Shown one piece after another: positions 18,890-26,956 of a stretch of DNA of 64,000 nt. Each line of letters opens with the position of its first letter. Positions within the stretch are counted from its first letter, which is position 1. The DNA is from Lysobacteraceae bacterium NML93-0399 (GTDB lineage Bacteria > Pseudomonadota > Gammaproteobacteria > Xanthomonadales > Xanthomonadaceae): positions 310,001 to 374,000 of the forward strand of contig NTJI01000002.1 in NCBI GenBank assembly GCA_002307375.1, given 5' to 3'. A model generated the notes under the pieces. That model saw only the letters and a program-made list of their open reading frames with translations, searched no databases and was not told the origin of the DNA. The position numbers and the translations under genes were made by a program.

Positions 18890-19153
18890 ATGAGCAAGGC
18901 CAACCCCACACGTCCGGCAGCGCCGGAAGACGAGAAGTCCCTGGGCGATCAGGAGAACCTGCCCGACACCGACGGTCCTGCGCTGCGCGACCCGCGCGCA
19001 CGATCGGCCATGGACAACATCGGCGTCGACGACCAGGGCGACCTGCTCGACCCGGAGCTGGACGATCAGCCCGGCGATCGCGACGCGAGCGGCGACTCGT
19101 TCGCCGACGACGTGCGCAGCGATACGGGCGTCGAGAACGGCGAACCGAAGTGA
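18890..19153 (+). CDS. small acidic hypothetical protein
   Basis: An 87-residue, strongly acidic protein with no hydrophobic segment. It is rich in Asp, Gly and Pro (DNIGVDDQGDLLDPELDDQP), so it is probably disordered in the cytoplasm. GGAG at 18879-18882 is 7 bases before ATG 18890, a convincing start; ATG 18884 is in frame. I recognise no family. Such small acidic proteins are often stress-related in proteobacteria, but nothing here shows that. Confidence 0.62.
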   Translation: MSKANPTRPAAPEDEKSLGDQENLPDTDGPALRDPRARSAMDNIGVDDQGDLLDPELDDQPGDRDASGDSFADDVRSDTGVENGEPK

Positions 19154-19198
19154 GACCTCGGCGGCGCCCATGCGGGCGCCGCAGCTTGCAGGCCTCGG

Positions 19199-19432
19199 CT
19201 AGACGCCGCGCCGGTACACCGCGGCGTTGATGCACGCGAAGATGCTGACCAGGAACCAGCCGAACGGCAGCAGCGACAGCGTCAGCAGCCACGTGACCAC
19301 GAACGCGATGCAGGCGGCGACGAACCACAGGATCGCCGAGAGCACGCGCCCTTGGACGAGCTGGCCCAGGCCGGGCACGAAGAAACTGCAGATGGCGGCA
19401 ATGACGTTGCCGGCTGAACCCTGTCCGCTCAT
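19199..19432 (-). CDS. small two-helix membrane protein
   Basis: A 77-residue protein with two or three hydrophobic stretches: FFVPGLGQLVQGRVLSAILW and a long helix covering VVTWLLTLSLLPFGWFLVSI. The PGLGQ motif with a following Gly-Arg is shared by small TM2-like or YqaE-like membrane proteins. ATG 19432 is set by GGAG exactly 7 bases upstream; the frame has an earlier start that lacks such a site. Function unknown. Confidence 0.68.
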   Translation of the reverse strand: MSGQGSAGNVIAAICSFFVPGLGQLVQGRVLSAILWFVAACIAFVVTWLLTLSLLPFGWFLVSIFACINAAVYRRGV

Positions 19433-19522
19433 GACGTTGCTCCGCAACCTGGAAGAAGGACGCGATCGTGGCGCAGCAACATGAATTGGCGCGTGAAGCC
19501 GCGTTGCCGTCGTGGATGCGGG

Positions 19523-20302
19523 TCAGGACATCGCGTGCAGCCCCGGCCACACCAGCGGCGCGACCAGCATCCATACCGCCATCGCCACCATCATCAGATT
19601 CTCGGTCAGCGACACGAAGCCGAGCGGCACATTGCTGCCCCCACCCACGCACGCGCACTTGAGACTGCGCCTGTCGATGTAGACCGCCTTGAACACCGAC
19701 ACCGCGCCGATACCGCCGATCACGAGCGCCAGAGGCGCCGAGAACCAGGTGAGCGCGCCGGCCAGCATGAGCACACCGGCCAGTCCTTCGGCGAAGGGAT
19801 ACAGGGTCGCATACGGCACCCAGCGCCTGGCCAGCAGGTCGTAGTTGAGGAACATGCTGGAGAACGACTGCACGTCCTGCAGCTTGAGCAGCGCGAGCAC
19901 GCACATGCTCAAGGCCACGAACCACTCGGCTGTGCGCACCGTCAGCGGCGTGCCGTGGACCGCCCACGACAGCGCGAGCGCCATGGCCGCAGTCATCGCG
20001 AACAGGGCGGCGACCGGGCGATAGGAGGTGGCCTTCGGATCGCGCACCTTCAGGCCGAGAAACCGGCGCAGATCGTCATACCCGCCAATCCGCGCACCGT
20101 CGATGAAGATCTGCGGCGTGGTCGCAACCTGGTGCTCGGCCTTGAACGCATCGGTCGCCTCGCGGGTGTCCAGCCAGCGGTCGTCGACGTCGTAGCCGCG
20201 GCTGCGCAACAGATGGCGCGCCTTCAGGCCGAACGGGCAGACGTGGCCGGGCATGACCATGCGATACAGCGTGGCGCGCGCTCGGACGTGGGATGACTTC
20301 AT
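19523..20302 (-). CDS. glutaredoxin-MauE/DoxX fusion membrane protein
   Basis: A 259-residue fusion. Residues 10-85 are a glutaredoxin-like domain with active site CPFG (22-25, a single active-site cysteine) and the cis-proline loop TTPQIF. From about 98 on there are four membrane helices of the MauE/DoxX type, including the paired cysteines of CACVGGG followed by PLG. A cytoplasmic thiol domain joined to a membrane redox domain suggests electron or thiol transfer across the inner membrane. GAGGAG precedes ATG 20302. Expression is probably driven from the mer-type operator just upstream and controlled by the divergent MerR-family gene. Confidence 0.8.
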   Translation of the reverse strand: MKSSHVRARATLYRMVMPGHVCPFGLKARHLLRSRGYDVDDRWLDTREATDAFKAEHQVATTPQIFIDGARIGGYDDLRRFLGLKVRDPKATSYRPVAALFAMTAAMALALSWAVHGTPLTVRTAEWFVALSMCVLALLKLQDVQSFSSMFLNYDLLARRWVPYATLYPFAEGLAGVLMLAGALTWFSAPLALVIGGIGAVSVFKAVYIDRRSLKCACVGGGSNVPLGFVSLTENLMMVAMAVWMLVAPLVWPGLHAMS

Positions 20303-20355
20303 CACAGAACTCCTCGGGCAATGCCTTGCCGGCACCGGATGCGCTCTGTATACCG

Positions 20356-20378
20356 TCCGTACCACGGTACGGAGTCAA
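20356..20378 (-). promoter_or_regulatory. mer-type MerR operator and -35 element
   Basis: TCCGTAC (20356-20362) and GTACGGA (20367-20373) form a perfect 7-4-7 inverted repeat. On the minus strand it is preceded by -35 TTGACT (20378-20373), so the reading is TTGACTCCGTAC....GTACGG, nearly base for base the Tn501/Tn21 merT operator, with only the central bases differing. A TATAC-containing -10 candidate follows on the minus strand near 20350. It drives the glutaredoxin fusion gene and lies beside the start of the divergent regulator. Confidence 0.88.
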
Positions 20379-20389
20379 GCGTGGATACG

Positions 20390-20809
20390 ATGACGATCTC
20401 CGCCTTCGCACATGCCGCCGGTGTCGGCGTCGAAACGGTGCGCTTCTATCAGCGACGAGGACTGCTCGCCACACCTGCGCGCACGGGCGGCGTGCGTCGT
20501 TACGGCAGTGCGGACCTGCGACGACTGCGCTTCATCCGCAGCGCCCAGGCCGCCGGTTTCACACTCGAGGGCATCGCCGAACTCCTGGCGCTCGATGCCA
20601 CGCATGACCGGGCGCGTGTCCGCACTCTGGCCCGCGCCCGCATCGAAGCACTGGACGCGAGGATTGCCGAGCTCCAGCGCGCCCGCGACGCACTGGCAGA
20701 ACTGGCGGATCGCTGCGGCAGCGGTCGTCGGGGCCCCTGCCCGATCCTGGAGGCCTTTGATGCGAACACGACAGATGCCGGAGGACCGTCCGTCGGACGA
20801 TCGACCTGA
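20390..20809 (+). CDS. MerR-family metal/thiol-responsive regulator (mercury-type, modified site)
   Basis: A 139-residue regulator whose DNA-binding half (AFAHAAGVGVETVRFYQRRG, then IRSAQAAGFTLEGIAELLAL) is close to Tn501 MerR. In the effector region two of the three mercury-binding cysteines are kept (Cys109 and Cys117, in DRCGSGRRGPCPIL), but the first, in the THC motif of MerR, is replaced by aspartate (THD, Asp73). Inducer specificity may thus differ from mercury. A GTG at 20381, 7 bases after GGAG, is an alternative start three codons upstream; that GGAG lies partly inside the operator. Divergent from its likely target. Confidence 0.85.
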   Translation: MTISAFAHAAGVGVETVRFYQRRGLLATPARTGGVRRYGSADLRRLRFIRSAQAAGFTLEGIAELLALDATHDRARVRTLARARIEALDARIAELQRARDALAELADRCGSGRRGPCPILEAFDANTTDAGGPSVGRST

Positions 20810-20925
20810 ATTGGCAGGCGCGGCATGTCGAAACACGCCGCCCTGATACGTCCTTGGATACGAAGCCCTGCGGCAGCCCGCCGCAACGCGCTTCGCGCAT
20901 CCGCGCCTATTCAAGGAGGTTCGAC

Positions 20926-21294
20926 ATGTCCTACATCGACGGTTTCGTCATCGCCGTACCGACGGCCAACAAGCAGAAATTCACCGATCACGCGAACACC
21001 GGTGACGCGATGTTTCTGGAGCTCGGTGCGACCCGCGTGGTCGAATGCTGGGGGGACGACGTCCCCGACGGCACGCAGACCGACTTCCGCAAGGCCGTGC
21101 AGGCCAAGGACGACGAAACGGTCGTGTTCTCGTGGATCGAATGGCCCGACAAGGCCACCCGGGATGCCGCGATGGCGAAGATGATGGACGGCAGCGATCC
21201 GCGCATGGATCCGGAAAAGAACCCCATGCCCTTCGATGGCAAGCGGATGATCTATGGCGGCTTCGCCACGCTGGTGACACTCGGCGGCAGCTGA
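20926..21294 (+). CDS. DUF1428 family protein
   Basis: A 122-residue protein matching the DUF1428 family over its whole length (MSYIDGFVIAVPTANKQKF, then ETVVFSWIEWPDKATRDA, closing with GKRMIYGGFATLV), a ferredoxin-like dimeric alpha/beta barrel fold. Function is unknown. A near-perfect ribosome-binding site, AAGGAGGT at 20913-20920, precedes ATG 20926, predicting strong translation. The VOC-family gene follows 71 bp downstream; these two families often share small stress operons. Confidence 0.88.
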   Translation: MSYIDGFVIAVPTANKQKFTDHANTGDAMFLELGATRVVECWGDDVPDGTQTDFRKAVQAKDDETVVFSWIEWPDKATRDAAMAKMMDGSDPRMDPEKNPMPFDGKRMIYGGFATLVTLGGS

Positions 21295-21365
21295 TCAGTG
21301 CGCGCGCGGGCGCGTCGACGATCGAGCTGCCCGCGTCGGCACGGCATCCCATACCGGAGTTCGAG

Positions 21366-21845
21366 ATGGACAAGGTGACCACGTGGCTGTGGTGCGACGG
21401 CACCGCCGAAGACATGGCCGCGTTCTATACGGGCCTGATCCCCGACAGCGACATCGTCGAGACGGTACGCGCCCCGCTCGACACGCCCGGCGGTCCGCGG
21501 ACGGGCGACGTGCTGATGGTCGAATTCACGCTCGGCGGCCGCAGTTTCGCCGCACTCAACGGCGGGCCGGGCGTCGCACCGAGCATTGCCCTGTCGCTGC
21601 AGGTGGTCTGCGAGGACCAGGCCGAGGTGGACCGCTACTGGAACGCGCTGAGCGCCGATGCCGAAGCCGAACAGTGCGGCTGGCTCAGGGACCGCTTCGG
21701 CGTGGCCTGGCAGATCGTGCCGCGATCGATGCTGGCACTGCTCAAGTCACCCGACCGCGCGCGCGCCAGACGGGCAATGGAAGCGATGATGTCGATGCGC
21801 AAGCTCGACATCGCCGTACTGGAGGAGGCCGCCCGGCCGGGTTGA
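21366..21845 (+). CDS. VOC-superfamily PhnB-like protein
   Basis: A 159-residue glyoxalase/bleomycin-fold protein of the PhnB/3-demethylubiquinone methyltransferase-like type. It opens TTWLWCDGTAEDMAAFYTGL, has GGRSFAALNGGPG in the middle and GWLRDRFGVAWQIVP in the second half, the usual landmarks. Enzymatic role is unknown. GGAG 6 bases before ATG 21366 defines the start. A strong stem-loop follows. Confidence 0.85.
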   Translation: MDKVTTWLWCDGTAEDMAAFYTGLIPDSDIVETVRAPLDTPGGPRTGDVLMVEFTLGGRSFAALNGGPGVAPSIALSLQVVCEDQAEVDRYWNALSADAEAEQCGWLRDRFGVAWQIVPRSMLALLKSPDRARARRAMEAMMSMRKLDIAVLEEAARPG

Positions 21846-21865
21846 AACCCGCCGGAGCGCATGAA

Positions 21866-21891
21866 AAAGGCGCGTCGCCAGACGCGCCTTT
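21866..21891. terminator. bidirectional terminator
   Basis: AAAGGCGCGTC (21866-21876) pairs perfectly over 11 bp with GACGCGCCTTT (21881-21891) around GCCA. A-rich and T-rich flanks on either side suit termination in both directions between the VOC gene and the convergent glycine-zipper gene. Confidence 0.85.
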
Positions 21892-21909
21892 CGTTCAACG
21901 CAGTGGCAC

Positions 21910-22731
21910 TCAGCCGACGCGGAAACGGTCGGTGTCGTCGCGACCATCGTTGTCGCGCAGGTAGTGATTGCCGGTGTAGCGGTCGTGCGAGACGTAGGCG
22001 TCTTCCACGGCCGCCTTGGCGCGATCCCAGTCGAGCGGCGATTCGCCGCGACGGTTGGGCCACTCGCGCTCGAGCTCGCTGGCGAGCGAGTCGTCCCAGG
22101 CGCGGTCGGCGTGCCGGCTGCGTGCGTAGGCACCGTACCGGTAGGCCGGCTGGTAATGGCTGTAGTCGGCATCGGCGTCGCGGTACGGCGCCTTCTCGAA
22201 CGCCTCGGCGTGATAGGCATCGCTGCGCGCATACAGATCATAGGTGCGATCCGTGCGATCCCACGCGTCGCGGACCGCAGGCCGCGCGTCTTCCCAGGCC
22301 AGACGCGACTCGCCGCGCGCCTTGTCCCAGTCCCGCTGCAGATCCGGCTCGGACTCGTCCCAGCCGCGGGTACGCTCGGCCTCGCGTGCCTGCAGCCCGA
22401 AGCCGTAGGCCGGCGCATAGTCGCGGTCATAGTCGTGGTCGGCCTTGACGTAATCGCGCTCACGATGCGCGTCGCGCCAGTACTCGACTTCGCCGGTCGG
22501 ATCGATGCGCTCGGCGACGCCCTTGCCGACAGCCGCGCCGGCGACGACGCCGACTGCCGCACCGATCAACGTGCCCACCGGTCCGAAGATCGTGCCGGCC
22601 GCGGCGCCTGCGGCCACGCCCCCTGCCGCGCCCCCGACGCCCACGCCTACCGGATGCGCGCCGGGGGTCTTGGTGATGGGGTCGCGGTTGAGGTCGCGGC
22701 CACCGTCCTGGATCTCGTCTTTCTTGCTCAT
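21910..22731 (-). CDS. glycine-zipper hypothetical protein
   Basis: A 273-residue protein I cannot assign to a characterised family. Residues 30-75 are a Gly/Ala-rich zipper (GVGVGGAAGGVAAGAAAG, then GPVGTLIGAAVGVVAGAAVG) able to form a membrane hairpin. The C-terminal 200 residues are hydrophilic, rich in Tyr, Asp, Arg and Trp, with repeated WD/DWDRA-type turns. Similar proteins occur widely in Xanthomonadaceae and Burkholderia and are often stress-induced. GGAG precedes ATG 22731 at normal distance. Confidence 0.72.
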   Translation of the reverse strand: MSKKDEIQDGGRDLNRDPITKTPGAHPVGVGVGGAAGGVAAGAAAGTIFGPVGTLIGAAVGVVAGAAVGKGVAERIDPTGEVEYWRDAHRERDYVKADHDYDRDYAPAYGFGLQAREAERTRGWDESEPDLQRDWDKARGESRLAWEDARPAVRDAWDRTDRTYDLYARSDAYHAEAFEKAPYRDADADYSHYQPAYRYGAYARSRHADRAWDDSLASELEREWPNRRGESPLDWDRAKAAVEDAYVSHDRYTGNHYLRDNDGRDDTDRFRVG

Positions 22732-22825
22732 CGCTGTGCTCCGGTCGGTTGCTGGATGGAAACCCCACCCTGCGTCCGGGGCGATGAAGTCGTCGTCGCG
22801 AAACGCACAACAGGCAGCCGACCGT

Positions 22826-23359
22826 TCAGTCGCGCAGGTCCACTGGCGTCTCGCCTTGCTTGCCGGCCTGCAGATCGTGCGCCACGCGCGGGTCGCGCCG
22901 CTGCACGCGCGGCACCGCGCCCACGACCAGCATTGCCACCAGGGTGGTCACCAGTGCCACCATCTCCTGGCCCATGCCTGCGGCCATGCCGATGGCCGCA
23001 GTCATCCACACGCCCGCGGCCGTGGTCAGGCCCTCAATGCGTTCGTCCTTGCCAAGCTTCAGGATCGCGCCGGCGCCGAGGAAGCCGATACCCGACACGA
23101 TGCCCTGCATCACGCGCGTCACTTCCGCGCCATCGATCCCCGAAAGCAAGGGTGCGAGCACGAACAGCGCCGAGCCGATCGACACCAGGATGTGCGTTTT
23201 CAGACCCGCCGCGCGCCCCTTGTGCTCGCGTTCCCAACCCACGATGCCGCCCAGCAGCGCCGCGACGAGCACCCGGACGACGATGGTCGTCAGCGTGTCG
23301 ACATCGGGCAGCGCGAGTTCGCGTGCGACTGCGGCGCCGATCGCATCCAGCGTGCTCAT
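22826..23359 (-). CDS. MgtC/SapB family inner-membrane protein
   Basis: A 177-residue protein with about five helices. VRVLVAALLGGIVGWEREHK, followed by GLKTHILVSIGSALFVL and GIGFLGAGAIL, are the MgtC/SapB core motifs. MgtC proteins act in adaptation to low magnesium and, in pathogens, in intracellular survival; in Salmonella MgtC inhibits the F-type ATP synthase. The short C-terminal tail lacks the extra regulatory domain of MgtC proper, so this is closer to the SapB-like subgroup. Confidence 0.85.
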   Translation of the reverse strand: MSTLDAIGAAVARELALPDVDTLTTIVVRVLVAALLGGIVGWEREHKGRAAGLKTHILVSIGSALFVLAPLLSGIDGAEVTRVMQGIVSGIGFLGAGAILKLGKDERIEGLTTAAGVWMTAAIGMAAGMGQEMVALVTTLVAMLVVGAVPRVQRRDPRVAHDLQAGKQGETPVDLRD

Positions 23360-23598
23360 GCTGCAAACCCCTGCGCGGGACGGAAGGCGCGGCGTGCGGA
23401 TCGATGCATTGTGTCGGCTCGTGTGGCGTGCGCCGAGCCTAGCCATGCACCGGTCACCCGGTGGTGAGGGAATGATGAAGCCGCAAGCGCCCGGCCGTAT
23501 CGGCGCCAGAACATTGCATCCCGATGCCCATCGCGCGCCGCGACTTGAATTGCCGCGCCGCGACAACAGGTCAGTGCTTTCCGCCTGGAGTCCCCCCG

Positions 23599-24711
23599 AT
23601 GCCCGATCTGTTCGCCCCCCTCGACGCCGGTGCGCTTGCCCTGCCCAACCGCATCGTCATGGCGCCGCTCACGCGCAACCGCTCGCCCGGTGCAGTCCCG
23701 CTGCCACGCACCGCCACGTACTACGCCCAGCGCGCGACCGCCGGGTTGATCGTCAGCGAGGCCACTGCGATCAGTCACCAGGGCCAGGGCTATGCCGACG
23801 TGCCCGGTCTGTATGCACCGGAGCAGTTGGACGGCTGGCGGCGCGTGACCGATGCGGTGCACGAGGCGGGCGGGCGCATCGTGGTGCAGATGTGGCACGT
23901 CGGCCGCATCTCGCATACCTCTCTGCAGCCCGATGGCGGTGCGCCTGTCGCACCGTCGGCCATTCGCGCCAAGGGCAAGACCTTCATCAGGAACGAGGAT
24001 GGCGGCGGCGCGTTCGTCGACACGTCCGAGCCGCGCGCGCTCGAGACATCCGAGCTGCCAGGCATCGTCGAGGATTACCGGCGCGCAGCGCGCGCCGCGA
24101 TCGATGCCGGATTCGACGGCGTGGAAGTGCATGCGGCCAACGGCTATCTGATCGACCAGTTCCTGCGTAGCGGCAGCAATCAGCGCACCGATGCCTACGG
24201 CGGGACGGTCGAGAATCGCGTGCGGTTCCTCGGCGAGGTGATGCGCGCGGTGGTCGACGAGATCGGCGGCGAGCGCACGGGTATCCGGCTGTCGCCGGTG
24301 ACGCCGGCCAATGACGCGCACGATCCGGATCCGCAGCCGCTGTTCGAGCACGTGGCCAAGGTCATCGGTCCGCTGGGCCTCGCCTTCGTCCACATCATCG
24401 AAGGTGCGACCGGCGGCGAGCGTGACTACACGCAGGGCGAAGCGCCGTTCGACTACGCCGCGCTGCGCTCGGCCTACCGCGAAGCAGGTGGGAACGGGGC
24501 GTGGATCGTCAACAACGACTACGACAAGGCCGATGCCCAGGCGGCGATCGCCTCGGGACGCGCCGATGCTGTGGCCTTCGGCCGGCCGTTCATCGCCAAC
24601 CCCGATCTGGTCCGGCGCCTGCGCGAGGATGCCCCGTTGAATGCGCTCGACCAGGCCACGCTCTACGGCGGCGGCGACGCAGGCTACATCGACTACCCGA
24701 CGCTCGACTGA
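23599..24711 (+). CDS. Old Yellow Enzyme-type alkene reductase
   Basis: A 370-residue FMN oxidoreductase. IVMAPLTRNRSPG opens the barrel; GYADVPGLYAPEQLDGW, then HVGRISH and EVHAANGYLIDQFLR (the His-Ala-Ala-Asn pair that binds the substrate carbonyl) are diagnostic for the NemA/OYE group. It reduces activated C=C bonds, nitro compounds or N-ethylmaleimide using NADPH. The close of the barrel, DAVAFGRPFIANPDLV, is complete. GGAG at 23587-23590 sits before ATG 23599. A hairpin follows the stop. Confidence 0.9.
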   Translation: MPDLFAPLDAGALALPNRIVMAPLTRNRSPGAVPLPRTATYYAQRATAGLIVSEATAISHQGQGYADVPGLYAPEQLDGWRRVTDAVHEAGGRIVVQMWHVGRISHTSLQPDGGAPVAPSAIRAKGKTFIRNEDGGGAFVDTSEPRALETSELPGIVEDYRRAARAAIDAGFDGVEVHAANGYLIDQFLRSGSNQRTDAYGGTVENRVRFLGEVMRAVVDEIGGERTGIRLSPVTPANDAHDPDPQPLFEHVAKVIGPLGLAFVHIIEGATGGERDYTQGEAPFDYAALRSAYREAGGNGAWIVNNDYDKADAQAAIASGRADAVAFGRPFIANPDLVRRLREDAPLNALDQATLYGGGDAGYIDYPTLD

Positions 24712-24712
24712 G

Positions 24713-24734
24713 CGTCGGGCGCTCCCGCCCGACG
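24713..24734. terminator. stem-loop after the alkene reductase
   Basis: CGTCGGGCG (24713-24721) pairs perfectly with CGCCCGACG (24726-24734) around CTCC immediately after the stop codon. There is no T tract. Placement between convergent genes supports a terminator role. Confidence 0.55.
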
Positions 24735-24757
24735 CCCGTCAGGCCCCGCGTCCGCAC

Positions 24758-25153
24758 TCAGCCCGGGCGCGTGGGCCTGGGTGTGGGCGTGGGCGCGGTC
24801 TGGAATTCCTGACCGGTCACCGGATCGCGCGCGCGGCCGTCCATGGTCGGTTGCGCGTTGGGCACGATGCGGCCCTGCGCATCGCGCACCGGTGTCGGCG
24901 TCACTGGCGTGTTCTGCACCGGTTGCGTGGCCGGTTCCGGACGCGTCGGCGTCGACGGGCCGGTCTGCGGAATCGTGCCCGGCGGATGGCCGCGCTGGGC
25001 GGGATTGGCGGGCACGGCGGGTGTCGTCGCGGGCACCGGTTGCGTGGTCGGCTGCGGCGTGGACGGCGGGCGTTGCACCTGCTGGGCCCAGGCCGCCGGG
25101 GCGGCGAGGGCCGCGAGCAGCGCGGCAGCGGACAGGATCGGGGGACGCTTCAT
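24758..25153 (-). CDS. secreted Pro/Thr-rich protein
   Basis: A 131-residue exported protein: a signal peptide (1-23, ending AWA) followed almost entirely by Pro, Thr, Gln and Val repeats (TPQPTTQPVPATTPAVP and similar). The tail DPVTGQEFQTAPTPTP is the only less repetitive part. No domain is recognisable; an extended, disordered envelope protein is likely. The next gene upstream on the same strand (a small lipoprotein) is 71 bp away. Confidence 0.6.
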   Translation of the reverse strand: MKRPPILSAAALLAALAAPAAWAQQVQRPPSTPQPTTQPVPATTPAVPANPAQRGHPPGTIPQTGPSTPTRPEPATQPVQNTPVTPTPVRDAQGRIVPNAQPTMDGRARDPVTGQEFQTAPTPTPRPTRPG

Positions 25154-25224
25154 GGCGCAGTACTCCGGAAGGGGGGCCCCGATCCTGTGACCGGCGCAAT
25201 GCAGCACCGGTGAAGCAGCCCTGG

Positions 25225-25596
25225 TCAGTCGACGCAGATCGTCGAGGCCACGCCGGCGCGCACGCGCTGCTGACAGCCGAAGGGGTTGGTGTCGACGCTG
25301 CACTGCCCGGCGACCTGCGTGCCGTCGACACTGCCTTCCGGTGCCAGGCACAGGCCTTCGCACTGCTCGCTGTGCGTACAGGCCTTGCCGACGTCGCTGG
25401 TCTGGCGCAGGCACTGCATGACCGGCGCTCGGCCGAGCTGGGTCCACTGACCGCCCTCGCGCAGACAGTCGGCTTCGTTGGTGACGGTGGCCTTGTCCGG
25501 GCCGCCGATCGGGGTCACGACATCGCCACGTTCGGCCGGCGCGTTGCACGCGGCCAGCAGGGCGACGAGAAGAACGGGGGCGATGCGCTTGATCAT
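25225..25596 (-). CDS. small cysteine-rich lipoprotein
   Basis: A 123-residue predicted lipoprotein (lipobox LLAACN). The mature part carries eight further cysteines in a spaced pattern (DCLREGGQW, MQCLRQ, GKACTHSEQCEGLCLAP, GQCSVD, FGCQQ and ICVD), suggesting several disulfides in the periplasm, like small disulfide-stapled domains. I do not recognise a named family. ATG 25596 directly precedes the signal sequence. Confidence 0.68.
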   Translation of the reverse strand: MIKRIAPVLLVALLAACNAPAERGDVVTPIGGPDKATVTNEADCLREGGQWTQLGRAPVMQCLRQTSDVGKACTHSEQCEGLCLAPEGSVDGTQVAGQCSVDTNPFGCQQRVRAGVASTICVD

Positions 25597-25793
25597 GGGC
25601 GGGTCCCGAAGGTGGAGTGGCGGCGAGTCTAGGCGCGCGCGCGTGAACCGGTGCGCATGCCGCCACGGCGGCCTCGACCCCGCCCGTCGACGATGCGCGT
25701 TGTGACGCCGGCGTGGCGATGTCGAAACAGGCAATCGCCGATCGTCGTCAGGACAGGGCCGCATGCGCGGCGCTTCAATCAGGAGATAGCCTC

Positions 25794-26420
25794 ATGCGCA
25801 AGCTCATCGTGTCCGCCTTCATCAGTCTCGACGGCGTCATGCAGGCGCCTGGCGGTCCGGACGAGGACCGCAGCGACGGCTTCGCATTCGGCGGCTGGAC
25901 GGTGCCGCACGCCGACGCGGCGTTCGGCGAGGCCATGGGGTCGCTGTTCGCCGAACCGTTCGAACTGCTGCTGGGCCGCCGCACGTGGGAGATCTTCGCC
26001 GGCCACTGGCCGCACATGTCCGACGACGGCGACGACGCCGGCCTCGCCCGGCAGTTCAACGCCACGACCAAGCACGTCGCCACGCACTACCCTGAGATTC
26101 TCTCGCGCTGGCCCGGCAGCATTGCGCTGGGCGCCGATGCCGTTGCCGCGGTCCGCGCGCTCAAATCGCAGGACGGCCCCACGCTGCTGACCCAGGGCAG
26201 CAGCACGCTGGTGCAGCAACTGCTGGCGAGCGACGTCGTCGACGAGATCCGCCTGCTGACCTTTCCGGTGCTGCTGGGGCGCGGCAAGCGGCTGTTCGAT
26301 GACGCGGCGCGGCCTGCGGCGTTCCGCCTGGAGAGCGGCGTGGTGTCACCGGACGGCATCGTGATCACGCGGTATGTGCGCGCCGGCGATGTCGTGACGG
26401 GGTCGTACGCGCTGGAATGA
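25794..26420 (+). CDS. dihydrofolate reductase-fold protein (RibD C-terminal type)
   Basis: A 208-residue protein of the RibD-C/DHFR-like family. It opens RKLIVSAFISLDGVMQAPGG, has LLLGRRTWEIFAGHWP in the middle and closes with LTFPVLLGRGKRLF, all family landmarks. Members are NADPH-binding reductases whose substrates are mostly unknown; it is probably not the essential folate enzyme. AGGAG at 25781-25785 precedes ATG 25794. The gene stands alone before the BlaI-type operator region. Confidence 0.87.
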   Translation: MRKLIVSAFISLDGVMQAPGGPDEDRSDGFAFGGWTVPHADAAFGEAMGSLFAEPFELLLGRRTWEIFAGHWPHMSDDGDDAGLARQFNATTKHVATHYPEILSRWPGSIALGADAVAAVRALKSQDGPTLLTQGSSTLVQQLLASDVVDEIRLLTFPVLLGRGKRLFDDAARPAAFRLESGVVSPDGIVITRYVRAGDVVTGSYALE

Positions 26421-26506
26421 CGCGTCGCCGGTGATCCAGTGGCAGAGTGCCCGCAAAAGTTGCGGGCGAGCGCGCGGGCATCGGACGGGGTGCCTTCCGG
26501 GCTATT

Positions 26507-26550
26507 GACGACACGTGTAGTCATGGCGCAAGGTGACGACACATGTAGTC
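26507..26550. promoter_or_regulatory. twin BlaI-type operators
   Basis: Two near-identical 16-bp imperfect palindromes, GACGACACGTGTAGTC (26507-26522) and GACGACACATGTAGTC (26535-26550), lie 28 bp apart, about 2.7 helical turns. Each has the ACA..TGT core typical of BlaI/MecI operators. They end 15 bp before the start of the BlaI-family gene, with TTGACG at 26505-26510 as a possible -35 element overlapping the first. Autorepression of the operon is the likely use. Confidence 0.82.
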
Positions 26551-26565
26551 AACCGGGAAGCCGCC

Positions 26566-26955
26566 ATGCCCAAGAAGACCGTCGGGGACCAGGAACTGGC
26601 CCTGCTGCAGCATCTCGCCGAGGCGGGGCCATCGACCGTCGGCGAGGTCGCCGCGGCATTCGGCGAGCCGCGTGGCCTCGCCCGCTCCACCGTGCTGACC
26701 ATGATGGAGCGCCTACGGGCGAAGGCGTATCTGCGCCGCAGCCAGGCCGGCGGCGGCGCATTCCGCTACGCGCCCACCACGGGCCAGGACGAAGTGGTGC
26801 ACAGCGCGATCGGCAGTTTCGTCGAGAAGACGCTGCAGGGTTCGGTGTCGCCGTTCGTGGCCTGGATGTCGGAGCGCAAGCACGTCAGCGACGACGAACT
26901 CGCCGAACTCGAGGCGCTGGTCGCCACCCTGCAGTCCAAGCGCGGGGAGTCCTGA
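26566..26955 (+). CDS. BlaI/MecI-family repressor
   Basis: A 129-residue winged-helix repressor. The DNA-binding helix lies in LARSTVLTMMERLRAKAYL, and the C-terminal half forms the dimerisation helices. BlaI-type repressors are inactivated by proteolysis triggered by the partner membrane metallopeptidase, encoded one base downstream. Two operator-like palindromes immediately upstream support autoregulation. ATG 26566 gives the normal length; an in-frame ATG at 26533 lies inside the operators and is unlikely. Confidence 0.9.
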   Translation: MPKKTVGDQELALLQHLAEAGPSTVGEVAAAFGEPRGLARSTVLTMMERLRAKAYLRRSQAGGGAFRYAPTTGQDEVVHSAIGSFVEKTLQGSVSPFVAWMSERKHVSDDELAELEALVATLQSKRGES

Positions 26956-26956
26956 C

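Noticed and set aside
19523-20809. A mer mercury-resistance operon
   Set aside because: The operator is mer-like, but no merT, merP or merA is encoded and the regulator lacks one Hg-binding cysteine; the MerC protein at 59 kb is unlinked.
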